Made by a program: the position numbers and the translations under genes. Below are positions 48,301-60,369 of a stretch of 64,000 nt of DNA, piece by piece. How positions within the stretch are numbered: the stretch's first letter is position 1; each line of letters begins with the position of its first letter. Source of the DNA: Conus ventricosus (Eukaryota > Mollusca > Gastropoda > Neogastropoda > Conidae); contig CM031604.1 in NCBI GenBank assembly GCA_018398815.1, forward strand, positions 50,495,305 to 50,559,304, read 5' to 3'. A model generated the notes under the pieces. That model was not told the origin of the DNA and made no database searches. It saw only the letters and a list, made by a program, of their open reading frames with translations.

Positions 48301-49456
48301 TGTAGACCATATTCTTCAGCATAACCCCTGGCAATCCCAATGCACAGAGGTCATTGTTACGCCATCATGTGGTTCCCAAGAGAATTCAGTCAAAAGGTAT
48401 TCCCAAGAGAATTCAGTCGAAAGTTCATTGTTGCCTCGAGAAACTGCTTAGGTTGCCATATCTGCAAATCTAGATTCTCCACATTCACATTTGATAGAAG
48501 GGAACCTTGGTCACTGCAAGGCACTTTGTGTTGACAGTTTGGATCAGTCAGTGTCCTTTGAGATGCCATGTATTGTGAGTGTTAAAGACTCGGTTGTTTC
48601 CACTCCTGCTAATACTAGAGTTACTCAAAACCAGTTCATAGCGTTAGTCTTGAAAACAACATCCCCTGTACACTTTCCTGTAGACCGAGGCCTCCTCAAA
48701 ATGACAGTGAAATCCAGCTTGCCAGTGGAATGGCAGGACCAGCAGATCCTCAGTTCCAGATCTCATGTCCCCTGAACTGTGTGGAAGCAGCTGCAAGAAC
48801 TGGTCAGTTGACTGCTTCACCAAATACAAATTATAACGCAGGTGCTTCAAATCCAGTGATGGATATGAATAATCAGCAACACAGTTTCAATCACAACAGC
48901 TATTGTGAGCCAGAAGAGTCCAGGCATCCTGGGAGAAACAGTTTTGGACATGGTTCCAATCAACAGCAAATTATTGCTAATCATCAGTCTTTTGGATTGC
49001 ATAACACGGTGCCTTCCCAGCGCTTCAGTTGGAGAACACAAGGTGTGGCAAGAGGTGTGACATCTCCAGTTCACCACATGCATGCATATCAAAATCCAGC
49101 AATGATGTCGCCATTCAATTGTATACACCCCTATAAAAGTTTGTCCAGGATGTCTGCAACAAATGAACTGCATGCACATCAAAATCCAAGCAGTATATCT
49201 CCAAGTGATTTGTTGCAGTCTTCTCAGGCAGGGAATGATGTCGCCAATCAATCGCTTGCATATGCATCAAAGTCCCGGAATGATGTTCCCAGTCAATCAC
49301 ATACATGCTCATCAAAGTCAAGAAGCGTCTCCAGTCGATCAGTGGCATGCTCATCAGAATTCTGTAAATGTAAGAATGCCTATTCCTGGGAGTCCAGCTG
49401 ATTTCTACCAATCGGCTTACCCCAGTTCCACAAATTGGTCTTACATGCATCAGTAG
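45351..49456 (+). CDS. Large downstream exon of the unrecognised host gene, with frame breaks
   Basis: The acceptor is T-rich tract plus CAG|AC. The first 31 codons (YQQHPSLAEQGVTVEV...) are in the phase left by the upstream exon. After about 45440 the frame moves by one base and stays open to 48129. Seen in order: a basic cluster RQARRRDRKKR (about 45463-45495), a Gln/Glu/Ser low-complexity region with EQQE-type repeats (about 45890-46660), and a bipartite nuclear-localisation-like signal, RKRKHS...PKKKAR (47043-47097). An acidic LEEGEI segment follows at about 47529-47546. Beyond an A5 run at 48116-48120 the frame moves again and meets TAG at 48167 and 48449. Further one-base shifts lie near 48720 and 49230. 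The end is a degenerate repeat rich in HMHQ, MMSP and NP, with a stop at 49454-49456. Probably a nuclear protein of more than 1,700 residues; family not recognised. The breaks could be assembly errors or true decay. Confidence 0.75.
49080..49440 (+). repeat. Degenerate tandem repeat of about 15-16 codons in the host protein C-terminus
   Basis: Successive units read roughly HMHAYQNPAMMSPFNC, IHPYKSLSRMSATNEL, HAHQNPSSISPSDLLQ, then one frame over MMSPINRL, HMHQSPGMMFPVNHI, HAHQSQEASPVDQW and HAHQNSV. The repeat continues straight through the frame break near 49230, which shows that the break is not a real end of coding. Confidence 0.75.
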
Positions 49457-52400
49457 GTGTTTAACTAGATGATCAGATCTTCTGTCATGAAACCTGGCAG
49501 AAATTAAGAATTAAGTCGAAGGGCTTTCCAGTGTCATACAGCAGTTTCATTTTCAGCACCAGATGAGATAGTGCTGCATGACATGTGCTGCATGGTTTAT
49601 TATGAACTCGTATTGACTTTGAGAAATGTGAGAAAATGGAGTGTTTTTAAACCAGGACTGGTACCATGTAATAACTCTTCAGTTTAGACTTGCATTTTAT
49701 ATGTGTAAAAAGGAAATCTGGTGTGGCCATCAGAAAAATATTTTAGCAATAAGTGTTGTATTGTCGAATGAGGACGATAAATTTTTTGACTGTAAGTTTC
49801 CTGAGTGTGTGTATGTGTGTGGTTTTGTCTTTTTAAAGGGTTTGGATTAGAGGTTGTAAGTGTGTGTGTGTACTTTCGTCTTTTTAAAGGGATATGGGTA
49901 TCAATGAAGGTCTGAATGATCCACTCATATTTTAGTATGTGGGAAGAGAACTTTGTGGTGTATGGCGAATATCAATCTCTGTGGTGTATGGCAAAGATCA
50001 ATATTATTTCAGTGTTTCAATCTCTGTGGTGTATGGCAAATATCAATATTATTTCAGTGTTTTTTTTTATTTGAATGGAAACCTACGCATCGTTTCAGAG
50101 TTTTCTGGTGTGTGTGTGTGTGTATTTGTGTGTGTTAATATGCGGATTGTGCATATTTGCATGTTTATGTGTTCCTGCCCCACACCAAATTCAAAACTTG
50201 TGCTGCTTATGCTTAATTGTTATTAGCAGTGTTTTATGTCTTGTTGGTTTTAACATGTGGGCAGGGTTTGTAAATTTTGCTTGAAATGTTATAAGTGATC
50301 ATAGGTGTGAAGAGTGACTGATACGATTTATTTGGGAGAAAAAAATGTGATTTGAAGATGAGATCTCAAGTGATGAGCCATTATAAAACATTTGTTGTGA
50401 TAACACACATCATGACTGATCACACCTTTCTCACAATAGTCACATTTCATATTTTGCCAGCTGATACGTCCCATGAGTGTTGCTAAGTTGTGAGAAGACA
50501 ACCAGCCCCAGCAAAAATATTTCCCAGAAAATCATGATGCTGTAATGTTTATGTCCTAAGAGGAAACTGATACCAAGTCTTGGTTGTTGGTGAACAGCCA
50601 AGTCAAACAGAACTTTTGTGACATTGCCTACACACATGTGCACACACACAGTCACAGACTGCACTGTATCCTTTAGCAACAACAGTAAATCCAGAGAATT
50701 AGATTGCTTCTATATGAGCTGATCTTGTGAAATTAAACTAGTTATCAGCACCAGCAGCTTTATTTCTTACAGAATTTTTTATTGTTTAGAAAGGTATTTT
50801 ACCAGCTTTGGCTAGCTGTTCCACTTTCTGTACTTTTAGCAGGTTTGATGCCTTTTTTTGTACCACAGCAGGAAGGCCAGCCACCCCTTCTGAATATATC
50901 AAGTTGTTATTTCTCATCTACCCTGATGGTGACAGTGTCTTTTTCCAGCATGCTCCTCAAATACAGAATAAGATTCAAATTGTGCCGTTCATATAATCCA
51001 TGAAATTGCTTATCCAGAAAGCAAGAATTCTTGTGTATCTTTCCTCATGATTTTGTAAACGATAAAACAACAGAAATATGTGTTTAAGAATAGTGACAGG
51101 AAAGATGTGAAAAGTAAGGAAATGTGTAACATGGGGAATGGATGGGTTGTATCATTGACCACCTTTTGTAACATGTGTGAGTTTTTGTATTGGTAATTTT
51201 GTGTGCTCTAAATTTGTACCTGAACCCAAGTTATGTCAGCCTGATGAGCAGTGCACAATCAGAGAATGTCCATCTTATTCTACTCCATGGTTTCCCACAA
51301 TGTCAGTGATCATAAGTTGTGTGTCTTTCTGTTGTTGCAATAGTTTTATTGTTCTGTCAAATTGGGTATCGCTAAATAACTTATTTGTGTTAGAATTGAA
51401 TATTGTGTGATTTATTTTGTTATGATGTAAATGCAAATACTGATGATGGTACCTTATTCTGATTACTTACAAACATAGATAATCATTTATATAATGAATG
51501 TAAACTTTTCAGACTGATGTAGATGAGTGTCAAGTTGAATGATAGATACATTGTTAAAGTGAAATTTCTTTTTATTAGGAAAGCTGGATTTGATTTTCTT
51601 TCTTCAGTATCTAAGATTATGTCTATAGTTTGAGTGATTCTGACCAATTTTTTGTTAACATATGACTCGGTACACTCCGATGTGCATGGAGGTGTTGGGT
51701 TGTTTATCCAGATGATGTTCATGAATCATTTACTTCAATGATGATGAATTAATGAAAATATAAAGGGATGTATAACTTTTTTAAATAATACTTGTTTTAA
51801 GATTAGTTTTATCGTGTGTGTGCATTTCTTGTGTCCTTGATAATTTTGTTAACATGACTAGAATGAATGCATGTATCAACAAATCATATATTTCGAAATG
51901 ACAGGTGTATTACTATGACTTGTAGACTATCGTCCACTGGAGATTAAAATTAGCATCAAATGCCAAGGTTTTTTCGCGAAAATGTATCAAGCCTCTGACT
52001 GCTGAACAGTTAAAAAAGCAGATTTGGGTGCATGAAGTTGAAGGACAATTACTGTACTTTTGTGTTGATGTATAGTTTGCTATTTTAAAATAACGAACAG
52101 TTGTAATTTCTCTGTCTGTCCTGTGCCATCACTTGGTTGTTCAGACTGTCACCAACAAATATACGCATTCATCAGTTACATCCTAGAGATTAATGGATTA
52201 GTTGAAGTATAGCTGTTCTAATAATTAGTAATGTTTATCTTAATGTACATTTGCTTATTTCTGAGGATACTGTTTAATGATGTTACTCATGAATGACTTC
52301 ATGCTGACGTATTCCCAAGTGGAGATAGACAGAATAATAAGCGATGTTAATGTGAAGGCGCAGCATTTTGATTGAGTACCTTGTTGCATATTGCATCATT

Positions 52401-53228
52401 AGTTGTTTTTGAAGCCTGTAAACCTTGGAGGGATAATACAGACCGAGAAGAGAAGTGAATTTTTTTTTTATAGTTCGGTCAGTGCCCATTTAATATGACA
52501 GTGTTTGGTTGAAGTATGACTTGGTGTCATTTGGTCTGGCAGGGAACAGATACTGAATGGGAAAGAAGTATGGAATGACAAAAAGGGAAGACGGAGAAAA
52601 CGTTTTTCTCATTCATTTATTCACAGATGTTCAGTTGGTGTCAGTATTGCTGAATCTTTGGGTATTCCACTGGGAGATTTGACTTCATTTGTGTAAATTG
52701 ATCTCTTTTCTGCCCATGCTCGCAAACTGTGTGTATGTTGGAATATTGTGACCTATTTTGTTTATTGTTGAAATGTTTGTTACCATCTTAAAAGGTCATT
52801 TAAATGTAGTTTGTTGGAAGACTTGCAGTATTAGTTATGCTGGTAAGCTGAAAACGTGATTTTTTTTTTTTTTTTTTTGAATGAGAGGATTAATGTTAAA
52901 GTGGTCAGGTAACCGAGTGCATATTGTGATTCATTGCCGAGTTTGAAGAAATGAAGTGTTTTGTCCTGTATATGTCATTTGTCAGTTATTTTTTTATTGT
53001 TATTTTGGCACTCTATGATAAAGCTTCTCTGACCTCTGCATACCCAGCAACTTAAAATTATGGTGTGAATTTTGGTTTGAATATTTTATCAGATTTGTCC
53101 ACTCCTTTAAATATTAAGTTAAGCAGTATGTTGCAAAGAAAACTTTTGACAGCATACTGTACAGAATTGGTAGATTATCAGACTCCCCACTCAATATGTA
53201 GTGATGACAGGCATGAAGAACATGCTGA

Positions 53229-53229
<1 letters not shown>

Positions 53230-53267
<38 letters not shown>
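53230..53267 (+). repeat. Poly(C) tract, 38 bases
   Basis: An uninterrupted C run, the longest dG/dC homopolymer in the window. Confidence 0.95.
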
Positions 53268-54172
53268 ATCCGTGTTCTGCTGCTGTCCATTGCATATTCC
53301 ACTTTTTGTGCTTTGACTGTTCCAACAGAAGATGCTGTTGTTGCAGTTTGATAGCCTAACACCAGATTCCATGAGTTTGATCAGATCAATATGTAGTCTA
53401 GTAATTTCTGGTGATTATATATGTGCCTGAGTGGACTGTGTGTGTGTTTTAGGACTTGGGATATCATTGTCATTGGTTGTTAGCGGTTTGTTTTTTTAAT
53501 CAGCCTTTGGTAGTTGATGCGTTTTTCTTTGTTTTTAAGGCCTGTTTGTTAATCCAAAGTGTAGACCAGTTGATGTGAGCTTTATGGATTAAGGGATAGG
53601 CAGGGGCTTTTTCCCAAGTAGACAGTTATACTCTGTGTGCACATTACTTGTTTATAGCAAGGTTGTCTCCACTCGGTCTCCCAATCTCAGTGTTGATGGT
53701 GAAAATGTGGGTCAGTTCCACTCTGGCACATCTTCCTACAATTGTTCTCTCGCTATCTGTGAAGGATATGGTGGTCGTCTTTCTGTTCTCTACTCAAAAC
53801 TGTGATCCACTTCTGAAGAGGCTTGTGATAATTCCACATTTTCAAGGATGATCACACACTGATCTGTCTGTATATCTGGAAGGCACCGAGATGTTCAGCT
53901 TTCAACATGAAGTTGTCTTTGTTGTCTTGTGCATACTTGAAGAATTGTATAATGATTTACAGTCCTGTCAGTAAGCTGTAGCTTGATCAGGATCAGCATC
54001 TATATAGGAATGTTCGTATATTTCATGTACTGTGAGTGTGTGTGCAGAACAGATTATGTAAGTTTCTCTGTGTGTATACTTCATGAATGCATGAAAAGTT
54101 CAGTCAGGAAAACATGTTGCATATGTATGTATGAAAAGGAAGTTTCACAAAACTGTAATGAAAGAATTGTTA

Positions 54173-54173
<1 letters not shown>

Positions 54174-54236
<63 letters not shown>

Positions 54237-54240
54237 TATA
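54174..54240 (+). repeat. (TA)n microsatellite
   Basis: About 33 TA units with one break near 54229. Confidence 0.95.
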
Positions 54241-55246
54241 AAATGTGTGTGTGTAATTTCTGGGTATATAGTTTTTTCCCCTGGGTGTGTACATTTGTTC
54301 AGTGATGAATTAAACATATTCTTTTTTTGTCCTCCAGTACAAAAGTACTGTGTCACAGAAATCTTTGAAAATATGCCCCCATGCTTGTCATATGTTTTTG
54401 ATCAGGAATTTCTTGACTGTACCTGAATGAATATTTACCAAACTCCAGTAAAGGTCACGTATAGTATGGTTAGCCAGAGGTAAATCACACACCTAGCTGG
54501 TGAAAATCTTGTCAGTTCAGATTGAAATGGAAAGCTTCAGAGTTCGGAATAGGAACACTATAACTTGGGTATCCAGAAAGTGGTAAATCATAGGTTTGAA
54601 GATGATGGCTTGATCAGCAGGATGAAGACTTCCTGTAAAGTCCCCAATGTTAAAATTGCCCGTTTCATTTGCCTGTTAAAATGGTATGTTCATGAACAAT
54701 TTTCATTATTTGCACCTTTTTTTTATAGTGATATATTTTTGTCTTGCTGTTTATTGAATACTTTGCAGGGGTGAGTTGCAGAATGTGTTAAGCATTTCCA
54801 TACCACTCTTTAAGCTTAAAGTTTAGTGCTATTTAACCACATAGCAAGTCCATATTTTCAAAGTTTAGAGGTTGGTGTAGGTTTACTATAGCAAGCATTT
54901 TATGACATTTCATAGTTGTTGATCAGATGGTATTTTGTTTGCTGTTGTTCCATGGTATAGCTGCAAAACACATCCAGCAAAGCCAAGGCAAAGATACAGC
55001 AAGAGTGTACATGTATGCGCATTTTGAATAGCAGAAGAGTTGCTTATTGAATGGAAGAAAGGCTGCGCCTGAAGGAGGAAGAAACCTCTTTAAAATATTT
55101 TGTTTCATTCATGCTTTCTGTGAACAAAAGTTGGTTGTATGAAATGAATGTATATATTTGCACTGTATATATGTTGTGAGCTTTTTGTGCTATAAGGTAC
55201 ATTGTTTTTTGACCATCTACATAATCATGGAGTCGGTTTGTTTTAA

Positions 55247-55252
55247 AATAAA
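55247..55252 (+). terminator. Candidate polyadenylation signal AATAAA
   Basis: AATAAA lies within TTTTAAAATAAAAACTGTC. It is the best canonical signal downstream of the host stop codon, with a T-rich stretch following at about 55272-55280. Confidence 0.4.
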
Positions 55253-55265
55253 AACTGTCTTCAAC

Positions 55266-56176
55266 ACACGACCATTTTTTGAGTATTCATCCATGTATCC
55301 AAACACATTAGCATGTATATTTATTAGTAGTATTTTATTATTCGTACGACAATGTAACAATGAAAGATACAACAGTGAAATGACAGAATACATACACTGC
55401 CAGTTACGGTAATCAAATAATGTCTTTTTAATGGCAGTGGTTAGAAGAGCATAGCAGCAGCAGTCCCCTTTTCAAGCGAGTGATTTCTGAATTTGCATGT
55501 GCACTATACGTGAATATTGGATAAGCCATGATATTGGGTAAGCAGTTGAAACATGATCTGGTTACTATACTTGCAAATACAGAGCATGGACATTTGTTGT
55601 TTTTTTTGCATTGCAATACTGCCTAAGGTTGCCTGCCCGATAAGTTTTAAAAGGTTTGTGGCAAGACTGTTCTTCTTGAAGCTTGGTTTTACGTTTTTGT
55701 TTGGTTCAACCACGTTTGCCCACCAGTTTTTGTGTGTGCTAGTTCTGGCCTTTCTCTATGTGTAGTGTGCCTCAACCAAGGCCTTTCTTCAGAATCCTGA
55801 GGTCCAGAAGTTGTGTAGTCGCCTCTTATCAATGGGGATTGCAAGTTAGACATAGTGGCCCCCCCCCCCCCCCCCCCCCCCCCCCATTAGTTCCATTTCT
55901 CATGGACTATGGAGGTAGGAACTTGGCACTGTTAAGGGGCCTTGGCTTGGACAGTCGCCTAAAGCACTGTGGGTTCACTGTGTGTGCCTCAGGCCAACAT
56001 GGAAAATGTCCTTTCTTTCAACTGTCCCCACCCCTCCATCACCTTACCCTACCCAACCCTATGAAGTCGCCGAGAGATCAGTATTCCAGCTTCCTTCATT
56101 GCCTGAAGTTGACCTTGGGCAGTATCGCCTGGGAGTCGAAATGTCCATAGCTCCTTATCCCATCAGGGACACCGTC
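55266..56176. other. Intergenic stretch with no identified gene
   Basis: The stretch has a 27-C tract at 55859-55885. No coding pattern or terminal repeats were recognised. Confidence 0.5.
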
Positions 56177-56189
56177 TCTTTCCAGGGTG

Positions 56190-56591
56190 GGGGCCGGATA
56201 GCTCAGTTGGTAGAGCGCCGGACTCGTGATCCTGGGGTTGCGGATTCGAATTTCGGTATAGGGGGATTTTTCCCTCGGAGTTAACATTGGTTCTGACTCC
56301 ATTCCCCATATAGTCCTTCGAATGGGACTATAAACTGAGGTTCCGTGTGTGAACGCACGCATAACATCTTGCACACACGTAAAATCCCATCACCAACTTT
56401 CGGAAGAGAAGGCCAGTTTGGCCGTTGGTATGGATGACACGTGACACATAGCATGCACCTTCCCCGAAGATGGAGTATGGCTGCCTTAATGGCGGGATAA
56501 AAAAGGGTCATACACACAAAACTCCACTGCCTGGCTATACAGGGAGTGTCCGCAGGAGTATCAGCCTGCGTACGCAGAAAGAAAGAAAGAA
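56190..56591 (+). mobile_element. tRNA-derived SINE with (GAAA)n tail
   Basis: The tRNA-like head has GCCGGAT at 56193 and an A box TAGCTCAGTTGG at 56199-56210. An anticodon-arm-like CCGGA-CTCGTGA-TCCTG follows, then a B box GGATTCGAATT at 56242-56252. The acceptor end does not pair, so it is not a working tRNA gene. The body contains the CCTTCGAATGGGACTATAAA word, which resembles a central domain that I recall from invertebrate SINEs. The tail is AGAAAGAAAGAAAGAA. The TSD TCTTTCCAGGGTG is perfect at 56177-56189 and 56592-56604, so the insertion is recent. Confidence 0.92.
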
Positions 56592-56604
56592 TCTTTCCAG
56601 GGTG

Positions 56605-57400
56605 CTCAAGTGTGTGTGACCACGCTTCAAGACCCCATTCTTTCTGGCAGCGAGGCAGCCTCTATGGCCGACGCCCACCAGGATCATGGTTTGTGAGCTA
56701 GCCCTGCAGTTTGTGAGCTAACCCTGCAGTTCGTGCAAACTCTAGCTCAACTGGATTGGATTTTCTGTACAGGAATTTGGGTTCATGAGCTGACCACGCC
56801 CTCCTCCACAGACTAAGTCCTGCAGGCAGCAGCCCTCCAACCGACGTGTGAATGGTTGGTCATGCTATAAAAAGGCTATTAGATTATCCATCACACTGCC
56901 ACTACCCGAGGTGAACAGAATAGCTTCCTGGCTAGCAGAGTCCAAAGCGAGCTTGGTCCAGTCTCCCCAACCTTTGGGTTATGCCTAGTGTCTCCCCAAG
57001 CCAACAGTTAACATGGGAGCGATTTAATTCTATCAGAGCTGCGGCAGTCAACAAGGATGCCAACAGGTGAATTCCAAACGCCCAAGGCAATTGACACTGC
57101 GAGTCATGCAAGTACTTCAATTCTAATTCAGTTTCTCGCCATTTCCAGTCACCATGTCTTCGAGTTGGAGGTTCGTGTCTAAGGGATAGAGGTAAAAAAA
57201 AAAAAGCAGTCTTCCCCTGAAGGGTAGGAAGAACCCTAGGACTGGTCATTGGAGGCCCACGATTGCTGGCCTGTCAGGGATTGTGGTGCCTGGAAGAGCG
57301 TGGTTGGACATCGCAACTTTCTCAAGTCCCCATCTCCCCTTCGATCCTACAGTAAACGTATACAGCTAATGCACACGATTCCCAACTAATACTGGCCTTA
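56605..57400. other. Intergenic stretch with no identified gene
   Basis: The stretch contains a short near-duplicate (TTTGTGAGCTARCCCTGCAG at about 56690-56730). Nothing else was recognised. Confidence 0.5.
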
Positions 57401-58365
57401 GAACACTTTGTGGCTGGCAATTTAACCCCAGGAGAAGAACCCTTTGTGGGTGGCCCTTTAACTCCAGGAGAAGAACGCTTTGTGGCTGGCCCTTTAACTC
57501 CAGGAGAAGAACGCTTTGTGGCTGGCCCTTTAACTCCAGGAGAAGAACGCTTTGTGGCTGGCCCTTTAACTCCAGGAGAAGAACGCTTTGTGGCTGGCCT
57601 TTTAACCCCAGGAGAAGAATCCTTTGTGGCTGGCAATTTGACCCCAGGAGAAGAACCCTTTGTGGCTGGCCTTTTAACCCCAGGAGAAGAACCCTTTGTG
57701 GCTGGCCCTTTAACTCCAGGAGAAGAACCCTTTGTGGATGGCCTTTTAACCCCAGGAAAAGAACGCTTTGTGGCTGGCCCTTTAACTCCAGGAGAAGAAC
57801 CCTTTGTGGCTGGCCTTTTAACTCCAGGAAAAGAACCCTTTGTGGGTGGCCCTTTAACTCCAGGAGAAGAACCCTTTGTGGCTGGCCTTTTAACCCCAGG
57901 AGAAGAACGCTTTGTGGCTGGCAATTTAACTCCAGGAGAAGAATCCTTTGTGGCTGGCAATTTGACCCCAGGAGAAGAACCCTTTGTGGCTGGCCTTTTA
58001 ACCCCAGGAGAAGAACACTTTGTGGCTGGCCTTTTAACCCCAGGAGAAGAACGCTTTGTGGCTGGCCTTTTAACCCCAGGAGAACTCGTTGTGGCTGGCC
58101 TTTTAACCCAAAGAGAAGAACCCTTGTGGCTGGCCTTTTAACCCCATGAGAAGAACCCTTTGTGGCTGGCCTTTAAACTCCAGAAGAAGAACCCTTTGTG
58201 GCTGGCATTTTAACCCCACGAGAAGAACCCTTTGTGGCTGGCCTTTAAACTCCAGAAGAAGAACCCTTTGTGGCTGGCCTTTTATCCCCTGGAGAACCCT
58301 TTGTGGTTGGCCTTTTATCCCCAGGAGAACCCTTTGTGGTTGGCCTTTTATCCCCAGAAGAAGCA
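57401..58365 (+). repeat. 36-bp minisatellite, about 27 units, open in frame on both strands
   Basis: The unit is roughly CTTTGTGGCTGGC followed by CTTTTAACCCCAGGAGAAGAAC, encoding a 12-residue repeat such as FVAGLLTPGEEP on the plus strand and ATKGSSPGVKGP on the minus strand. Units 1-20 keep length 36 and stay open over 57410-58141. The last units lose one or a few bases and shift frame. Because 36 is a multiple of 3, open frames on both strands arise automatically and are weak evidence for a gene. No start context, splice signals or flanking coding sequence were seen. Confidence 0.9.
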
Positions 58366-60239
58366 ACGCATCATTTCTAATGCAGTGGTTTTTGTGGATC
58401 CTCAAGTGGAACCGGATACACTGTGAATCCACGTTTGTTGGCACTGCTAAAACGAGGACTTGGCGAAACGTAGCAACTTCAATTCATCTGGTTTATAAAG
58501 ATGAAATGGGTTTTTTTCCTTTATGGAAAACGGCTACAAAATTGTGCCGCCATGAATGTACATTAACACAGAATGGCAATGTGTATAACGGGGGAGAGGA
58601 GAGAGGTGGGTGGGGAGAAGAGACGGGGAGAGGGATGGGCAGATGACTGCAAGGAGAAAAGGGAGGGGGCAGGAAGGAGGACTCCTATCTGTATTCTTGC
58701 GGAGTACCCTCTGATCTCGCCCAATCCCATTCTCTCCCTGATTTACCTCTCTTTCCTTGGGAGACAGGTGGGGGTGGGTTCCCTTGTACCCCTTTCCCAG
58801 TCCAGTTCTCCAGTAAAGTGAGATGATGGGATCCCTGCTAAGTCCCCACCGTTCTATGCTCGTCTACGCCCCCCCCCCCCCCCCCCCCTCTCTCTCTCTA
58901 CATGGGGGACCAGGTTGGGAGAAGGGGTACTGGGGGGGGGGGGGGGGGGGGGAGGGAGGTAGGAGACCAGAAGCGGAAATGGACAAAGAAGGTAAGAGGG
59001 GGGGGGGGGGGGGGTACCGTCTTGTTCCCTATTAGAAAAAGGGTGGAACGTTTGACTCTCCAAGATAGGAGATAGCTGTTCGGACCCCAATTTTTTTTTT
59101 TCACCTGCGGATACTTTTACCGTTGTACTGCATGCATTCCAAAATTCGCTCGTATCATGGGTGGAACCTCTGAATCTCCACTACTGAACTAATAGTTTTA
59201 ACACGAGATACACATCCAATTGATTTTTATTTTGTGGGTGAAGAGAGAAGACACATTTAAGCAGTATGAAAAAGCATGCATACAATCTCTCAAATTGCAA
59301 TTATAACGACATGAAAATCCGAGTACAAGCAACAACATATATACATTAAAAACGGAACATGAGAAACGTCCTTGTGAACAGATTTCATTCCAATCTGTTG
59401 CTCTCAAGTAACAAGCATTATGATCGCTTGAATAATGACACCATTTGGTGGTGCAGAAATTCTTAAACCACACCATTTAGAGCACAAGTTCAGAACTAGT
59501 CCTTTTAAAGATATGTCATTTTCAAGTTGTAGACTGCTGCTGAAGTGGAGAGGGAAGTCCGGGGATCAGGCAAATTCGGGATTACTCCTCACTGAATTTC
59601 GGGGCTCTGGCTTCCACGAATCCCATGGTCTTCTTCCTGTATTGTATAAACAAAACATGGCTATGTGTATAGAACATACATTCAAGGGCTGGTTTGGGGT
59701 TCCTGTCAGTTGGAAGAAAACATGTGCGGTCATGTTTTCTTTGAACCTAAATTATAAAAAAAAAAAAAAAAAATTCTTAAAAAGAAAACATCAACTCGTG
59801 TTCTAGAAAGAAAACCATTTATTTTGGTGCATAAGACATCAAATCATTAAAATTTCCTATGTATTCACTAAAAAAGAATACACGCAGGCAATACATAAAA
59901 ACGTACTCGACCCTCAAACACTGGATTTACCTACATCCACGCGTACCACCATCCAGCACGCCCACTCAACTCGTCTCCCCCATCTCTTAAAAATAATTGT
60001 ATTAGATAATGAATACAGTATCCAAACATATAAATCTAAAAAGAATACCAAGACATATTTGTATATATCGGTCAAAGGGAAAAGATGTTAGGATGAGTAT
60101 CTTGAGTTTATGCAGGAAATTATCCTAAATGAAAGGCAGAACAAAGGAAGAAAAAAAAAGAGTTAATGTGATGGGGTATTCAAGTGCAACAGATCGGTCT
60201 GATGTAGCAGAGATGCAACTCGAACTTGCTGAACAGGGA
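58366..60239. other. Low-complexity intergenic stretch
   Basis: The stretch has purine-rich sequence at about 58590-58680, poly(C) at 58869-58888, poly(G) at 58932-58952 and about 59000-59012, and poly(A) at about 59757-59772. No gene was recognised. Confidence 0.5.
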
Positions 60240-60320
60240 ACCAGTGAAGAGGTTGCAAGTTGGTCACTGTGGCAAAGTGATTAGCTTATAGGTTCGATTC
60301 CCATCAGCGCCATATATGGG
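60240..60320 (+). mobile_element. Possible tRNA-like SINE head
   Basis: A perfect B-box-like GGTTCGATTCC lies at about 60291-60301. A weak A-box-like stretch (AGTTGGTCACTGTGGCAAAG) lies about 40 bases upstream. No tail or TSD was seen. Confidence 0.35.
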
Positions 60321-60369
60321 CTTTTTCTGCCACAACCAGTTTTTTTAAATTCTTCTTCCTCCTCGTTCG

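Larger units (their letters stand above)
49457..55265 (+). other. Probable long 3' UTR of the host gene
   Basis: This AT-rich sequence has no coding pattern and, unlike the intron, no transposon that I can recognise. It contains (TG)n at about 50108-50123, a long (TA)n at about 54174-54240 and a 38-C tract at 53230-53267. The end is set at the AATAAA at 55247-55252. ATTAAA variants at about 50735, 51944 and 54309 could end shorter forms. Confidence 0.45.

Noticed and set aside
56193..56265. Functional tRNA-Thr(CGT) gene
   Set aside because: The A and B boxes and an anticodon arm are present, but the acceptor stem does not pair. A SINE body, GAAA tail and TSD follow.
57322..57960. Minus-strand frame of 212 residues over the minisatellite
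   Set aside because: It is the complement of the 36-bp repeat. A unit length divisible by three keeps it open automatically.
57401..58365. CRISPR-like array
   Set aside because: The 36-bp units are directly adjacent with no unique spacers, and the genome is eukaryotic.
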